Shown here one piece after another: positions 11,113-21,368 of a stretch of 64,000 nt of DNA (positions are counted from its first letter, which is position 1; every line of letters begins with the position of its first letter). The translations under genes were made by a program, and so were the position numbers. Origin of the DNA: Phallus indusiatus (Eukaryota; Basidiomycota; Agaricomycetes; Phallales; Phallaceae); contig JAQFWX010000023.1 in assembly GCA_027605045.1 (NCBI GenBank), positions 310,001-374,000 of the forward strand, written 5' to 3'. The notes beneath the pieces were generated by a model. The model saw only the letters and a list, made by a program, of their open reading frames with translations, was not told the origin of the DNA and did no database searches.

Positions 11113-12735
11113 TGTCAAATACGATCCTCAAATTTGAAGTTGGCGATGAGATGAAGGGTGAAGCAACGTAGACCGGGACAAATTTGCAGAACGTAAGGGT
11201 AAACAAGAGGAATAATGTACGCCAAGCAATGTCTTTTAAAAGGACGGGGCGCATTGTTGAGATGCAGAAAATGCAATGTCATATAAACTGACCCCCTTGG
11301 TGCGGCATTCGCGAGATTAAGCATCATTGTAGATTGACACAGGACTTGATCAAAATCATGGCTACCAGACCCCATCACGGTTAATCAGGCGCTCTGAACC
11401 CGCAAAGAAAAGATTGCCATGAGTCATAGCCATGGCCGCAAGACCAATGATGACAGAGAAGGCCATAAGAACTATTTTGAGTTCCAGCAACGAAGTCGAC
11501 AGGAAACTAAACGGTATCACAGCAAAACACCTTCAAATGTTGTCAATGGGTTCTGACATGAAGTTGAGGGTAAAAAAAACGGGGTTTCATCAAGGAAAAT
11601 CTATGTAGGCTTACACAAAGCTACATGGCTCGACGAAGCCGCTAATATTCACTGATACTCTCTATAGGCCGTTCTTTTTTATCTCTGATGTTTACACCTA
11701 CGAGACCGCGCCTCGCGGCTTCTGATATTAGTAAGAGATGTACGCGAACGACAATGAACAAACCTTGCTAATCTTTTTAGCCTCTAGCCAGCTGAGATAC
11801 CGACGGTTTTTTTCCTAGTAGCTATGCTCAAGGCAACCTTTGAAGAAGAAACATTTTATGCCGATATGCCGACCCGCTCTCCGACGCTTGTTTCATGCGC
11901 GATTGACGCACAAACTTCTCGGAGAGATTTTCCGAGGTACTGCAAAACGACGAACGTACGTGAACCTTTGATAGCACACGAGTTGAATAATGGCTAAACC
12001 CTACTGATTCTCCCCCTGAGAAACAGCTTTTGAAAAGCGAAACCAGCATGAGGTGTTTCGATTTTGGCGACAGATGCACCATGATCAGCAAACTAAATAC
12101 GGTGAGATAACGACTTTACCCCATTGTCGTGTGTTTTTCAGGTTTGCTATAGTGTCATCAGCAATGAGGCCAATCTCCTTGGCGCGCAACTCCAAAACCT
12201 AACTTTGTCAAAATTACAAACCGCTGACACGCTGCTCCCATGTGTCATGGCTTCTGAGCTCCCGACCCGACCAGCGCGCTAAACGTCTGGCAAGAAACCA
12301 AAAGGTTTACGTTACTACCCTTTTGCTTGCCGATAGACCAAGTTCTGATAATATAGAGTCAAGTGCAAGTTTGGTTTGATCGTGTATTGCACGCAATGGC
12401 TGTCTTCGGTCCACACCCCCATCGCACATATTGAAGTCGTAGATATTTGTCCCGTTTATGTTATATCTAGACAAAAGTGTGCAGATCTGAGTGGAACTGA
12501 TAAATACGGTACTTTCATATATAAAGGTAGACGTACTTAGACGTACCCATCTCGGTCCAAAATCATGTACCATAAGCGGATATTTATTCAGTATTTCTTG
12601 CATCATCTGTTTGTAGGCTACACTATCGTCATGTCTCTGTGTTGTTCCAAGTCGTCCGAGAACCTGATTAAGAGCGTCTCCGAGCGTGTTGACGTTGTCT
12701 ATAAGTTTGTGTTACATAACTCTAGAGCAATGAAA
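11113..12735. other. Intergenic, short unrecognised frames only
   Basis: Minus-strand frames at 11828-12091 and 12307-12606 are present. The latter (99 aa, ending SELGLSASKRVVT) looks the more protein-like, but no family was recognised and no splice model is clear. Nothing else was seen. Confidence 0.3.
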
Positions 12736-13392
12736 CTCATAGTAAGAAAGAGATTAACAGACGCTGGCAGATCGTCCAGTATTCCTCTGCAGCTGTGTCT
12801 GATTTTGCTAATGCATATGAAATTTAGAAGAGACTTATACCAAAGTTTTCAATGTTGGGGAAGTTTGACCTTGGGATGACTGGCATTGCCGAAGAAGCCG
12901 TACATTGAAGTTTTGAAGCTTAGACGTGGCGAAGTCGAATTGCTCCGACATCAACTTGAGATCGACATTTCCCCAACATTTGCTTTGCATATGTATGTAT
13001 TCTCTCCCGTCAAATCATTCGGACACTCATAGACGTCTTTCTAGCCTCGTATACTCGTGGAACTTTAGGTTCATCCAGAGCCTAAAAATTCCGAGGAGAT
13101 CACTCTCCGTGTCAGCTCATAAAAATTGTTTAAGGCCCTGGAGGCACTGTTCTGCGTTCTTACGTGACCTTCCCTTGGATGCGTCAACTTTAGCGGAGGC
13201 CGTGGTTCACCATAATTAGATACACCATACTGATATGTGTGATGCATGAATAGGCCGTAAGCCAGGGAGGTGAGTATCGAGATGAGCGGAAATTATTTTG
13301 CTATTTACTACATTATGAACCCGTTTCCCCAGGATGATATTTGACGTACAAATAAAATGATTCGTATTTTCCCTCTTTCAAGGGAAGACGCA

Positions 13393-13770
13393 GCGTTGTT
13401 ATTCAGATGACGCCATTAATGGCGTTTGGGGACCCTACAAGTTTCCAAATCCTGTTGTATTGAATTAGATTTCTGAACGGATCGATGAAGACTTAACCGT
13501 CCGATTCGCGTGTTTCGGAGGATGAATTCCATTTGTTTTTCTTGCTTCTCACGTCCTGTTGAATTAAGGAGCCCTTCCGGTGGTGTCCAACTTTCACATG
13601 AAAGGTCCTCGTTGTGGTGTTTCTCTTCATCCTTTTCAGAGCGTCGCGAAGATGGTAGCCACAATCATATTTTCGCCATATATGGTCTTCGATATGAAAA
13701 CCTATTCAATTCAAAAAGAATTCCTTCGCGTTCTCATAATATTTAACACGCGATTAGGTACAAATTCCTC
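13393..13770 (+). pseudogene. Decayed kinase-like module (left, first)
   Basis: This stretch shares landmarks with 16,430-16,760, 58,480-58,880 and 62,660-62,982: a short palindromic ATGACGCCAT(n)ATGGCGTT segment, a TCTCAC(G/A)T(C/T)CTGTT segment and a terminal AGCCGCAAT-like segment. No continuous frame remains. The kinase link comes only from the 62.5 kb copy, so this label is weak. Confidence 0.25.
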
Positions 13771-14453
13771 AGCTCTTCTTTAACATATGTAGAACCCAGC
13801 TGACTTTGAAGAATTGACGTTCGGCCGAGTCTATTCAATCTTTGGAGTGATTTCTTCCACCTCAATTAATATATAGGTACGCGTACACAGCATTAATCGC
13901 ATAATTTCGGAGTTCTCATTCATCTCGCCGCGGCCGCGGCATAGACAGGTCAACGTGCGCGAAGCTTGGAACTGCATTCCTTTGTGCCTTGCCCCGTATA
14001 TGTCACTCTTCTGTACTTCATCCAGATTCAATTGAAACATACTCCATTTCTGACTTTGGGAAGGCAACTTGTCACGAGCATCTCGACGAGACCTTGTGCC
14101 GCGACAGCGGTTTTCAGATCTACAACAGCGGAGCTGACAAAAGAAAATCTCAAAAAAGTATGCTTTAATATTATTGGTTCGTTATGACTGACTCTGACAT
14201 TCCAAGGCGTGCAATTGATTTCTCCGTACATTGCTTTTTATCACATTCGCACCATAATCAAAACATGTCGGATGAATCATGAGGTTAAACAATCTTCGCA
14301 CCCCAAATGAATTGAATTTCAACGTGCACCACCGAAGGTCAGTCTATTCAATATCTGTCCAGGGGTGTGCCAAAATGAGAATCTGTCTGTAGCTGTAGTG
14401 CCAATCCCATTACGCGAAAAGCAACAAATATTCCCCCACAACCTCAGACTTTT

Positions 14454-14461
14454 TATATAAA
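14454..14461 (+). promoter_or_regulatory. TATA box of small gene A
   Basis: TATATAAA lies 74 nt before the ATG. Just upstream is TCCCCCACAACCTCAGAC, nearly identical before copies A, B, D and the edge copy, and diverged before the decayed copy C. Confidence 0.7.
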
Positions 14462-14527
14462 ACTGGCGGTTTTAACAGCTTCCGTCAACCAACACCCTTG
14501 TATTCTCAAAGCAACATACATTCTACA

Positions 14528-15176
14528 ATGACTCAGTTTCAAGCTGGCACGTACACCATCCTCCCCAAAGACTCTGCCGACGCTTTTCTTGTTGGACCTG
14601 TCCCCCTCATCTATCCGCCTCCAGATGTACCTGTCAGAGTTGGGGGCAATCTTATTGTAAGAAAAAACTTAGTGTTAGCATCGTTATTGATCCTCACTTT
14701 TTGAAGGACAATTGGATTATCAATGCCGCCGAAAATAATACCTTCACCGTGTTTACTGGAAACGGTCAAGCTAACGATTACAAATGGATCGTTAAAGGAG
14801 TTAGTTGTCTATAATCCCTTTTCTATAGTGTCGTAATAACGACTTTGTAGGATGTCCTTTTCGTTTCTAGCGTCACTCCTCCCGATTCTTTCAGATTTGA
14901 ATCTGCTGGTGACGGACTCTGGACGTAAGTCGACGCAGCTTTAAGTTTAGCAAATAGAATTGAAGTCAAATCCCCGCTTAATTTTCTGCAGTATTGGACA
15001 ATTCGGCCAAGACGCACTTCTCACTTATGATGGAACGATCTTCCCTTCCGTAAGACACATTATTCTCTTCAAGTTGAGAAGTGTATTGAAAAGCAATTCT
15101 TCTTCAGTTGACATTTAAACCAGCCGACGGTTCCGACGCGCAACGCTTCCAGGCAGTACGAATTGATAGGGATTGA
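14528..15176 (+). CDS. Small family protein A (possibly beta-trefoil / inhibitor-like)
   Basis: Exons 14528-14656, 14707-14799, 14851-14924, 14992-15049, 15108-15176; 423 nt, 140 aa. The protein opens FQAGTYTILPKDS and then has PVPLIYPPPDVPVRV, NWII plus ENNTF, YKWIV, FRFESAGDGLWT, LLTYD and LTFKPADGSDAQRFQAV. Regularly spaced W/F/Y strands without a signal peptide suggest a small cytosolic all-beta fold. The GTYTI start is shared with small fungal beta-trefoil protease inhibitors and lectins, but I could not match it to a defined family, so a defence role is inference. All four introns are 50-67 nt, GT-AG, and conserved in position in copies B and D. The gene is intact, with its own TATA box. 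Confidence 0.75.
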
Positions 15177-16290
15177 GGTCCAGATTGAAGGACGAGCAGA
15201 GAAATCCAAATGCTGACAATCATGAACTACGTAGAAAAATCTCTTGAAATATATGCATTCCGTTCATCCCGAATAAGTTTGTCGTATTGATCGTTCGACT
15301 CTATCAAAGTCCTAAGTAATATCAGTCTGGTTTTAAACGTGAACCCACGAACAGAGGTACAATGCCACTAATGAAGTGTGTCGGAATTCATGCAGAGTCC
15401 TTCATGCGAGTGCTAGTTATTAGGCGTGTCAACGGGGGCTGAACCAAGCGACTTAGAGAGTCTAAGACACGTTGATGTCGACAGGACATGGAATACTACA
15501 CGGTCTAGAGATTGTCTATTAAGGAATCTATAGAGCGACACAAATGCGATGGCGTTGTTCCGAGCATTCATCAACAAATTATTAAGAGGGCGGAGGGACT
15601 TTCTTTTAAAGGGCAAAACATCTAACCCAAGCGATGCTATAAGTGGATATCTGCCATTCGATAATATTTGAGTTATTCCGACTGTGAGTCCGTTATCCCA
15701 CCTTAATGCTCCGGTGTATTTTGGGTTACAACGGCGCGTCCGTCAGTCAAATAAAGTGCGTCTCTGAGAGGCCTTGTGTATAGTACGTTCGTGCTAGCAC
15801 GTTATCTAAGAACGGTTTCTACTGAGATTCGTACAAAGTCAAACAGGGGGAAGGACAATGTTTTGAATCCCAAGCTCGACGATGTAACGGATACAAAGGC
15901 GTAGTTCATTTCCAACAGACGATGGTGACAATATTGGTGCTGACGCAGTGTTGCCACTGAAATATTGAGTACTGAGATATTATTTGGCAAAGCACGCCAT
16001 GATAACGTCCCACAGATGTTGAAATATTGAAATTTGACAGAAATGGTTAGACACATATTACGAATATTGTTCAGGGAAGTGACGGGAATAATTCGGGGAA
16101 TTGAGACTGTAATAGTTGAATTCAGGGACAGACACGGCTGAAGGGCGGACAGTCGCGGGACCGTTACGGAAAGCCGTGGGACACTATTACAATTTGCTTT
16201 GGCCAATCGGACCTCTGATAGTGGTAACCGGCATCGGGACAGAAGGTGCATTTCAAACTCAGACGCAGTGAAGCATGTATATATGTATAG
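15177..16290. other. Downstream spacer of the gene A module
   Basis: Matched by 61,306-62,310 in the right arm with indels. A minus-strand frame at 15413-15616 (67 aa) and another at 15802-16251 were checked; neither has a recognisable motif and the right arm does not preserve them as open frames, so I do not call genes. Confidence 0.45.
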
Positions 16291-16294
16291 TTAA

Positions 16295-16760
16295 ATGAGG
16301 TCAGTATTAGCGAATATCATTTCTATCGCTGATACCCAGCTTACTGTTATGCACGTTTCTCAAGATAGTATGATGCACAAACAAATCCAATTTACTTTTT
16401 CTCTCTTCCATGGCTCCAGTGACAGATGTAGGGTCGTTGTCATTCAAATGACGCCATCAATGGCGTTCGAGAATTTTAAACGCGTTTCTCTTTCTCGAAT
16501 ATCAAATTGAATTATGAAAATCTGTGGGAACGTAACGGTCCCATAACCAGGTTCGAGGTGATTGATTCCCTTCCTTTCATGTTTCTCACATTCTGTCAGA
16601 GTACCTGTCCGGCGATGTGTCAAACGTACGAAGGGTCGTCGCGGTGAGGCTGATGAACTTATTCTTTAAACGTGGTTCATGCGGAACTGTGCACAATGGC
16701 TTAAAGCCTGAAAGCTTTGAGTCAAAGAGCCCACGAATGGCAGCCGCAATCATTGCTTAA
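16295..16760 (+). pseudogene. Decayed kinase-like module (left, second)
   Basis: Near-identical to 62,518-62,982. The frame opens from 16,295 and breaks after about 70 codons. The segment equivalent to the right copy's GIVHNDLKPESF is present at DNA level, but the ACTTAAAGCC stretch is GGCTTAAAGCC here, which gives a stop and removes the Asp. Probably a dead fragment. Confidence 0.35.
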
Positions 16761-17775
16761 CACACGGTTTTTGATATGGAAGCTGTAGTAACTCAATTCA
16801 AATTGGGGTTTGTTCTGCGTTCTCTGAGCACGCAAAATAAATACGGAAGGCGTTCCTTGATATGGGGCTCAGATGACTTCAAAGAACAATGCAAAAGTTG
16901 ACGTTAATCTCAGTAAGACCCCAGTTATAGACCTCAATGAATACTAGCACTGGATGATTGCATAGTTCCGATGTTACCATCTCCCCACGGTGCCAGTGGA
17001 CTTCATGCTAAACTCATATTACGTTACCGTAGTGTGCATCGTACACTCAATGACAACAAACCTCAGGCTCAACGGTTTCTCCGAAATAATGTCAATAGCA
17101 AGGCTTTCGCGAACATTTTAATTGTACGGTACGTAAGCAAAGGTAGTTAATTTTTCAGTGAGGAGCTGAAAATAGTATTCTCCCATTCATAGAAATGCTT
17201 CTAATAACGCCGGCTGAGTTGTACCGTGTGACGCAATTTCCATACTTCTTCGCGTGTAGTAAACCTCTACGAACGTTTCAAATTCTCGAAGATGCGGGTG
17301 GTGAACAACTTTGTCGAAACAGTTAGGCACATCTTTAACCTACTGTTCGTCATTGTCGAAATCCATTGCATACACTGAATATTTTTTTCTATATTGAGCT
17401 TTGGGTAAAGCAAGACCCGACACGTCTCGGCAAAAGTCCGTGTCATCGATTTCTAAATCTACATCAGCGGAGCTGACAAGGAGAAAAAGTAATAATGCAA
17501 TACTATTGTGCTGTTTTAAATTACTGATTCTGACATTCAAAAAGGTGTATAATTGAATCCGCTGTACATTTTTTTCTCATCGCATTCGCACCACAATTAA
17601 CACACGTTGCGTTATACATACGTAGAACGAGCTTCGCAAAGGAAACAAGTGAATTGTACCTCAATGCGCCAGATTTTGGCGTATATTCACTATCTGTCAA
17701 GGGATCTAAATTGAGGGGCCTTAGCTGTAATAACATATGATGCAACAAATACTCCCCCACAAGCTCAGACATTCC

Positions 17776-17782
17776 TATAAAA
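17776..17782 (+). promoter_or_regulatory. TATA box of small gene B
   Basis: TATAAAA lies 76 nt before the ATG, preceded by ACTCCCCCACAAGCTCAGAC. The identical arrangement recurs at the right edge of the window. Confidence 0.7.
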
Positions 17783-17851
17783 TCTGTGGTGGTTTAGACG
17801 GTTTCTGTCATCAAACCGGTCTCGTATTCTCAAAGTTACAAACATTTCACA

Positions 17852-18519
17852 ATGACTGAATTTCAACCTGGCGTGTACACCATCCTCCCCAAAGACATTC
17901 TTGATGCTCCCGCTTTCGGTATTGGACCAATCCCCCTCATTTATCCCCCTCCTGACGTACCTGTCAGAGTTTTGGGAATTCCTTTCATTGTAAAGTCACA
18001 TTCGGTGTTTGTACATTCCTCATTTCTAATAACCTCTTAAGGAAAATTGGATCATCCAATCTGCCGATAACAATACCTTCTCTGTGTTCGCTGGAAGAGG
18101 TCGTCCCGACGACTACAAATGGATCGTGTCCGATCAGGTTGGTCGTTTTTTGTTCCTTCTTTCTCATGATATTTTGTAATAGTAACTTGTTTTGTAGAAT
18201 GATCTTATCGTTTCAGCTAGAAAACCTCAACCCGGAAGTTTCAGATTTGAATCTGCCGGTAACGGACTCTGGATGTAAGTCAGCTTTTTAGTAATAAACC
18301 GAGTCGGACCCTTCATATCGAACCTGTGGTAGAATTGGACTTTTCGCTCAAGACGCAGTTTTAACTTATACCGAAGATGCGTACCCTCAGGTGAGATAAT
18401 TTCTTTTATAAACTGGAAGCAAATTGAAGTTACGTTTGCAGTTGACCTTCAAGCCAGCTGATGGTTCCGATTCCCAACTCTTCCAGGCTGTGGGACTGGG
18501 TAATAACTTGAAGAAATAG
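17852..18519 (+). CDS. Small family protein B
   Basis: Exons 17852-17989, 18042-18137, 18198-18274, 18333-18390, 18442-18519; 447 nt, 148 aa. Same architecture and intron positions as gene A. Seen: FQPGVYTILPKD, IGPIPLIYPPPDVPVRV, ENWII, NNTFSVFAG, YKWIV, FRFESAGNGLW and LTFKPADGSDSQLFQAV, with a Lys-rich tail (GNNLKK). It has no signal peptide. It is more diverged from A and D than they are from each other, so it is a distinct older paralogue. Its promoter and upstream sequence recur at 62.5-64.0 kb, implying a matching gene just beyond the window. Function not established. Confidence 0.75.
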
Positions 18520-20070
18520 GGTACAGATTGAGAGACAGGCAGAGAAATTCAATTTTTGACGATCATAACCATGTAGTACCATTTCTTGAAATATATATGT
18601 AACTCATTTCTTCATGCTTTTTGCCGTCGACAATTCATAGACTTTCCGAGTTCTGTCAATAGCAAGAATACTAGTTGAGTGGTCAACTTGAGAGTGATAA
18701 AGCTGGAACGCAGAGTTACCCAGCGGTCAAGGTGAGTGATTGCAGATATTCAGTGAACCATGTCTTCAAAGGGCGATTCGCATACTACACCGCTAGCGAA
18801 TGGCATATTGGGTGTCAACATCATGGTAAAGAAATCCCGCAGATTGCGAGTGTAAGTGGCAGCCAATGACTTTTCTTTTCTCCATTTCACTCAGCTTCAA
18901 GTATTTCAGCCGTATTTGATTTCATGAATTTGCTTATTATTATAACATCCTTGGCATCATTTATAACATTCATCTGCGTGGAACCATTTGTTACTGAACG
19001 AACGTTCAACGAAGTGGCCTTTCCACAGACCTCAATTATTGTAATATATGTATGCGTATCAGATGACCGCTGCAGCCTGCAACAGTCCGCATAGTTCCGG
19101 AGTTTTCATTTCGCCACGATAAATTCAGATTATATTGTGAAACTTGCAATCATATACATTACCATTGTGTCTGTAAAGCGGTCAGACTACAAGACGCAAT
19201 AGTTCGTTAAAAATATGTCATTAGCACGCCTTTTACACGTTACTCTGTACACCGACTGATACGCAAAATACGTAAAAGTTGTACAAGTTGAGAACATGAA
19301 GATTTCATACCTTTTTCGAGAAGTGCCTTGAAAATGGCAAGTTGGGTTGTCCCGCCGCACGGTCCAATCAGTTTTCAGACATTTTCGCATGCTGAATTTA
19401 TTCATTAGCTTTATGAAGAGGCGTGCGCTAGTCATGGAGGTGAATAACTTCGCGGTCAAGCGATATATTCTTATCAAAATACAAGGGCTTAAATTAAACC
19501 GCACATCGCGATTGCGCCATCTTGGTCACTGTTCACTGCCATAATTGGTGTATGAACCAAGATTCAAGAATTTCCTTTTGATTCGTATTTACACTTTCGG
19601 CTAGGCAACGGCATCATACATCTCGGCAATATTTTGTACTCGTGACTTCGATCTTTGAATCTACATCAGCGGAGGAATGCAGAAAAATAATGATGCAATT
19701 TATTGGCTCGTTTATGGTGACTTTCGACTTACAATTTAAGTTGACTCGTGGTACGTTGTTCTGAATCCCATTACATCCCACATCCCATCACAACTTATTC
19801 ACAATTATTATTGGATGAAAAAACAGCTCGAATCTTCGTGCACTTAAAATGAGAAGTCGTTGAACATTAGCATGTTGGCCCTTTTAGGTCCAGGGTCAAC
19901 CTATATCTGGTCAACGTATGTGAGTTGAGAGGCCGTGGTTTATAATAACGCCTATCCAATCTCGCGTCCCCACAACTCGAAGCTCGAGCTTTCTATAAAA
20001 CTGATGGTATAAACGACCTAGGCTGTCATAAAGCTGCAACCCGTGATATCCTTAAAGGAACAAATTTACA
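18520..20070. other. Spacer carrying diverged upstream module of copy C
   Basis: No gene recognised. 19,600-19,750 resembles the upstream segments at 14,057-14,200 and 17,395-17,540 (shared ATCTACATCAGCGGAG-like stretch), so this is a third, more decayed unit of the module. Frames at 18675-18869 and 19187-19504 show no motif. Confidence 0.45.
19994..20000 (+). promoter_or_regulatory. TATA box of decayed copy C
   Basis: TATAAAA lies 77 nt before the ATG of copy C. The upstream CCCCAC element is diverged here (GTCCCCACAACTC). Confidence 0.5.
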
Positions 20071-20660
20071 ATGACTGAATTTGAACCTGGCGTGTACATC
20101 ATGATCATTCTCCCTCAAGACTCCGTCAATGCACCGACTTTTGGTATTGGACCTATCCTTCACGTGAACCTTTTCCCGGATATGTCTGTTAATCTTTGGA
20201 CAGTCTGATTGTAAAAAACGCTGAGTGATTACTTACCTCTCAAAGGACGGTTCGTTTATTCAGCCCGCTGGCGACGGTGCGTTCGCTGTGTTCGCTGGGT
20301 GTGGCGATCTCGGCGAATACAAATGGATAGTGACAGAACAGGTTTATCGGTGATAGTAGCTATCGAATCGTCCCGAAAGACACCTTTCCCGGCCCAGACG
20401 TCGTTGGAATTGGACCTGTCCCTGCCATCTTTCCTCCTTTGGATGTACCTGTTAGAATTATTTGAATCTATTTCCTCAGATGTAAGAATTATGTAAGAAT
20501 TGATAGATATGCCGTAAAATTGACTGATTGACTCTCCCAAAGGAACGTTGGTTGCTTTTTCCCGGAGAGACCTTGGGTAATACAATTATTCCGTATATGC
20601 TCAAGTTGGTTCAGTTCAACAACATTAATAGCTACAGGTGGACCGTAAAGGAAGATGTTA
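20071..20660 (+). pseudogene. Small family pseudogene C (two partial copies in tandem)
   Basis: The start ATG, FEPGVY and FGIGPI are readable, but exon 1 shifts frame before its donor and meets TGA. An exon 2 equivalent follows (20,246-20,340; EYKWIV preserved). A second partial exon 1 (20,383-20,465: GIGPVPAIFPP, DVPVRI) and a partial exon 2 (about 20,541-20,655: ERW start, YRWTVKED) come next. Exons 3-5 are absent, and the sequence runs into an ORF3 fragment of a Ty3 element at 20,733. Looks like a tandem duplication followed by truncation. Confidence 0.65.
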
Positions 20661-20732
20661 GTCAATGTGAAATGTTGACTTTGTTTTTCATTATCATAAT
20701 TCTACTTTTATTTTTGAGAATAATCTTTTCGC

Positions 20733-20886
20733 GCTGACCAGACTGTCCAAGAACTCAAGGACGTTGAGAGACGAGAGGATGACCTTCAAGATTGTATATG
20801 GGAACTCGAGGACAAGCTGAAGCAAGCCCCACAGGCAGCATCGCCTGTGTCATCTAGGAAACAACCTCGGTCAGAGGCCAAGAACC
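20733..20886 (+). pseudogene. Old ORF3 fragment of a Ty3-A-like element, left half
   Basis: About 94% identical by eye to 28,329-28,485 of Ty3-A copy 1 (the coiled-coil part of ORF3). It is split from its right half (30,641-30,723) by the family E LTR plus Ty3-A copy 1. Most differences are CG to TG or CA. The 5' part of ORF3 and the rest of the parent element are missing here. Confidence 0.8.
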
Positions 20887-21027
20887 TGTCAAGATCCGAG
20901 ACTGTTCGAGATTGCGAGATCGAGGAATCGAGAATCGAGAGATCGAGAGATGAGGAACTTGGCTTCAACTTATGTGTTGCACCCGCTCCAAAGGCCTGAG
21001 AGTATTCCTCAATTTGGATCGTGACGA

Positions 21028-21291
21028 TGTAACGGTTCCGCTATGAGCAGCGGACTACTATTAACCATAGTACATATTCGTATATACATACAATTGTATG
21101 CAGACGATCGTCGTCTGCACAAGTACCTAGTATTATGTAATGTACATAGGCGCCGTCACACCAGTAAATACCGCGTAACGGTAAAGGCGCCGGCAGCCTT
21201 TCTTACCTGCACTTGCAAATATACAGCTTTACACTGTTTGTTGTGAGTCCGTAAGAACCGGGCTAATCGTAAACTGTAACGAAACGTTACA
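21028..21291 (+). repeat. Ty3-A copy 1, 5' LTR
   Basis: 264 bp, TGTAACGG...CGTTACA with 7 bp inverted ends. It contains a TATATACATA stretch and a strong hairpin, GCAGACGA with TCGTCTGC. A 67-codon frame inside it recurs identically in all four LTRs, which only shows sequence identity. No convincing tRNA primer site was recognised directly downstream (TCTTTTTTAACACC). Confidence 0.95.
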
Positions 21292-21368
21292 TCTTTTTTA
21301 ACACCTAAACGGCGTTACAATTTCCAAAATACGCCAATCGTATTTGCTAGTTTATAGTGAGAGAGGAT

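Larger units (their letters stand above)
12736..17800 (+). repeat. Left arm of a segmental duplication
   Basis: This block is matched in the same order and orientation by 57,100-64,000. Pairs read by eye include 12,737-12,925 with 57,102-57,335, 12,953-13,800 with 58,034-58,970, 13,966-14,220 with 59,100-60,060, 14,280-15,220 with 60,400-61,350, and 16,275-17,800 with 62,500-64,000. Divergence is moderate with many small indels. The left arm lacks the two LTR insertions of the right arm and so supplies their empty sites. It carries small gene A and the start of the gene B module. Confidence 0.85.

Noticed and set aside
21043..21246. 67-codon frame in every Ty3-A LTR
   Set aside because: Its conservation merely reflects identical LTRs; it spans promoter and hairpin sequence and shows no protein-like features.
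21292..21320. tRNA or self-complementary primer site after the Ty3-A 5' LTR
   Set aside because: Neither the usual TGG start nor any complement within the LTR was found; the priming mode remains unknown.
21357..21368. Start of Ty3-A gag at 21,357
   Set aside because: That codon is GTG; the first ATG in frame is 21,369 and is followed by the basic PPKSNKKSKK start.
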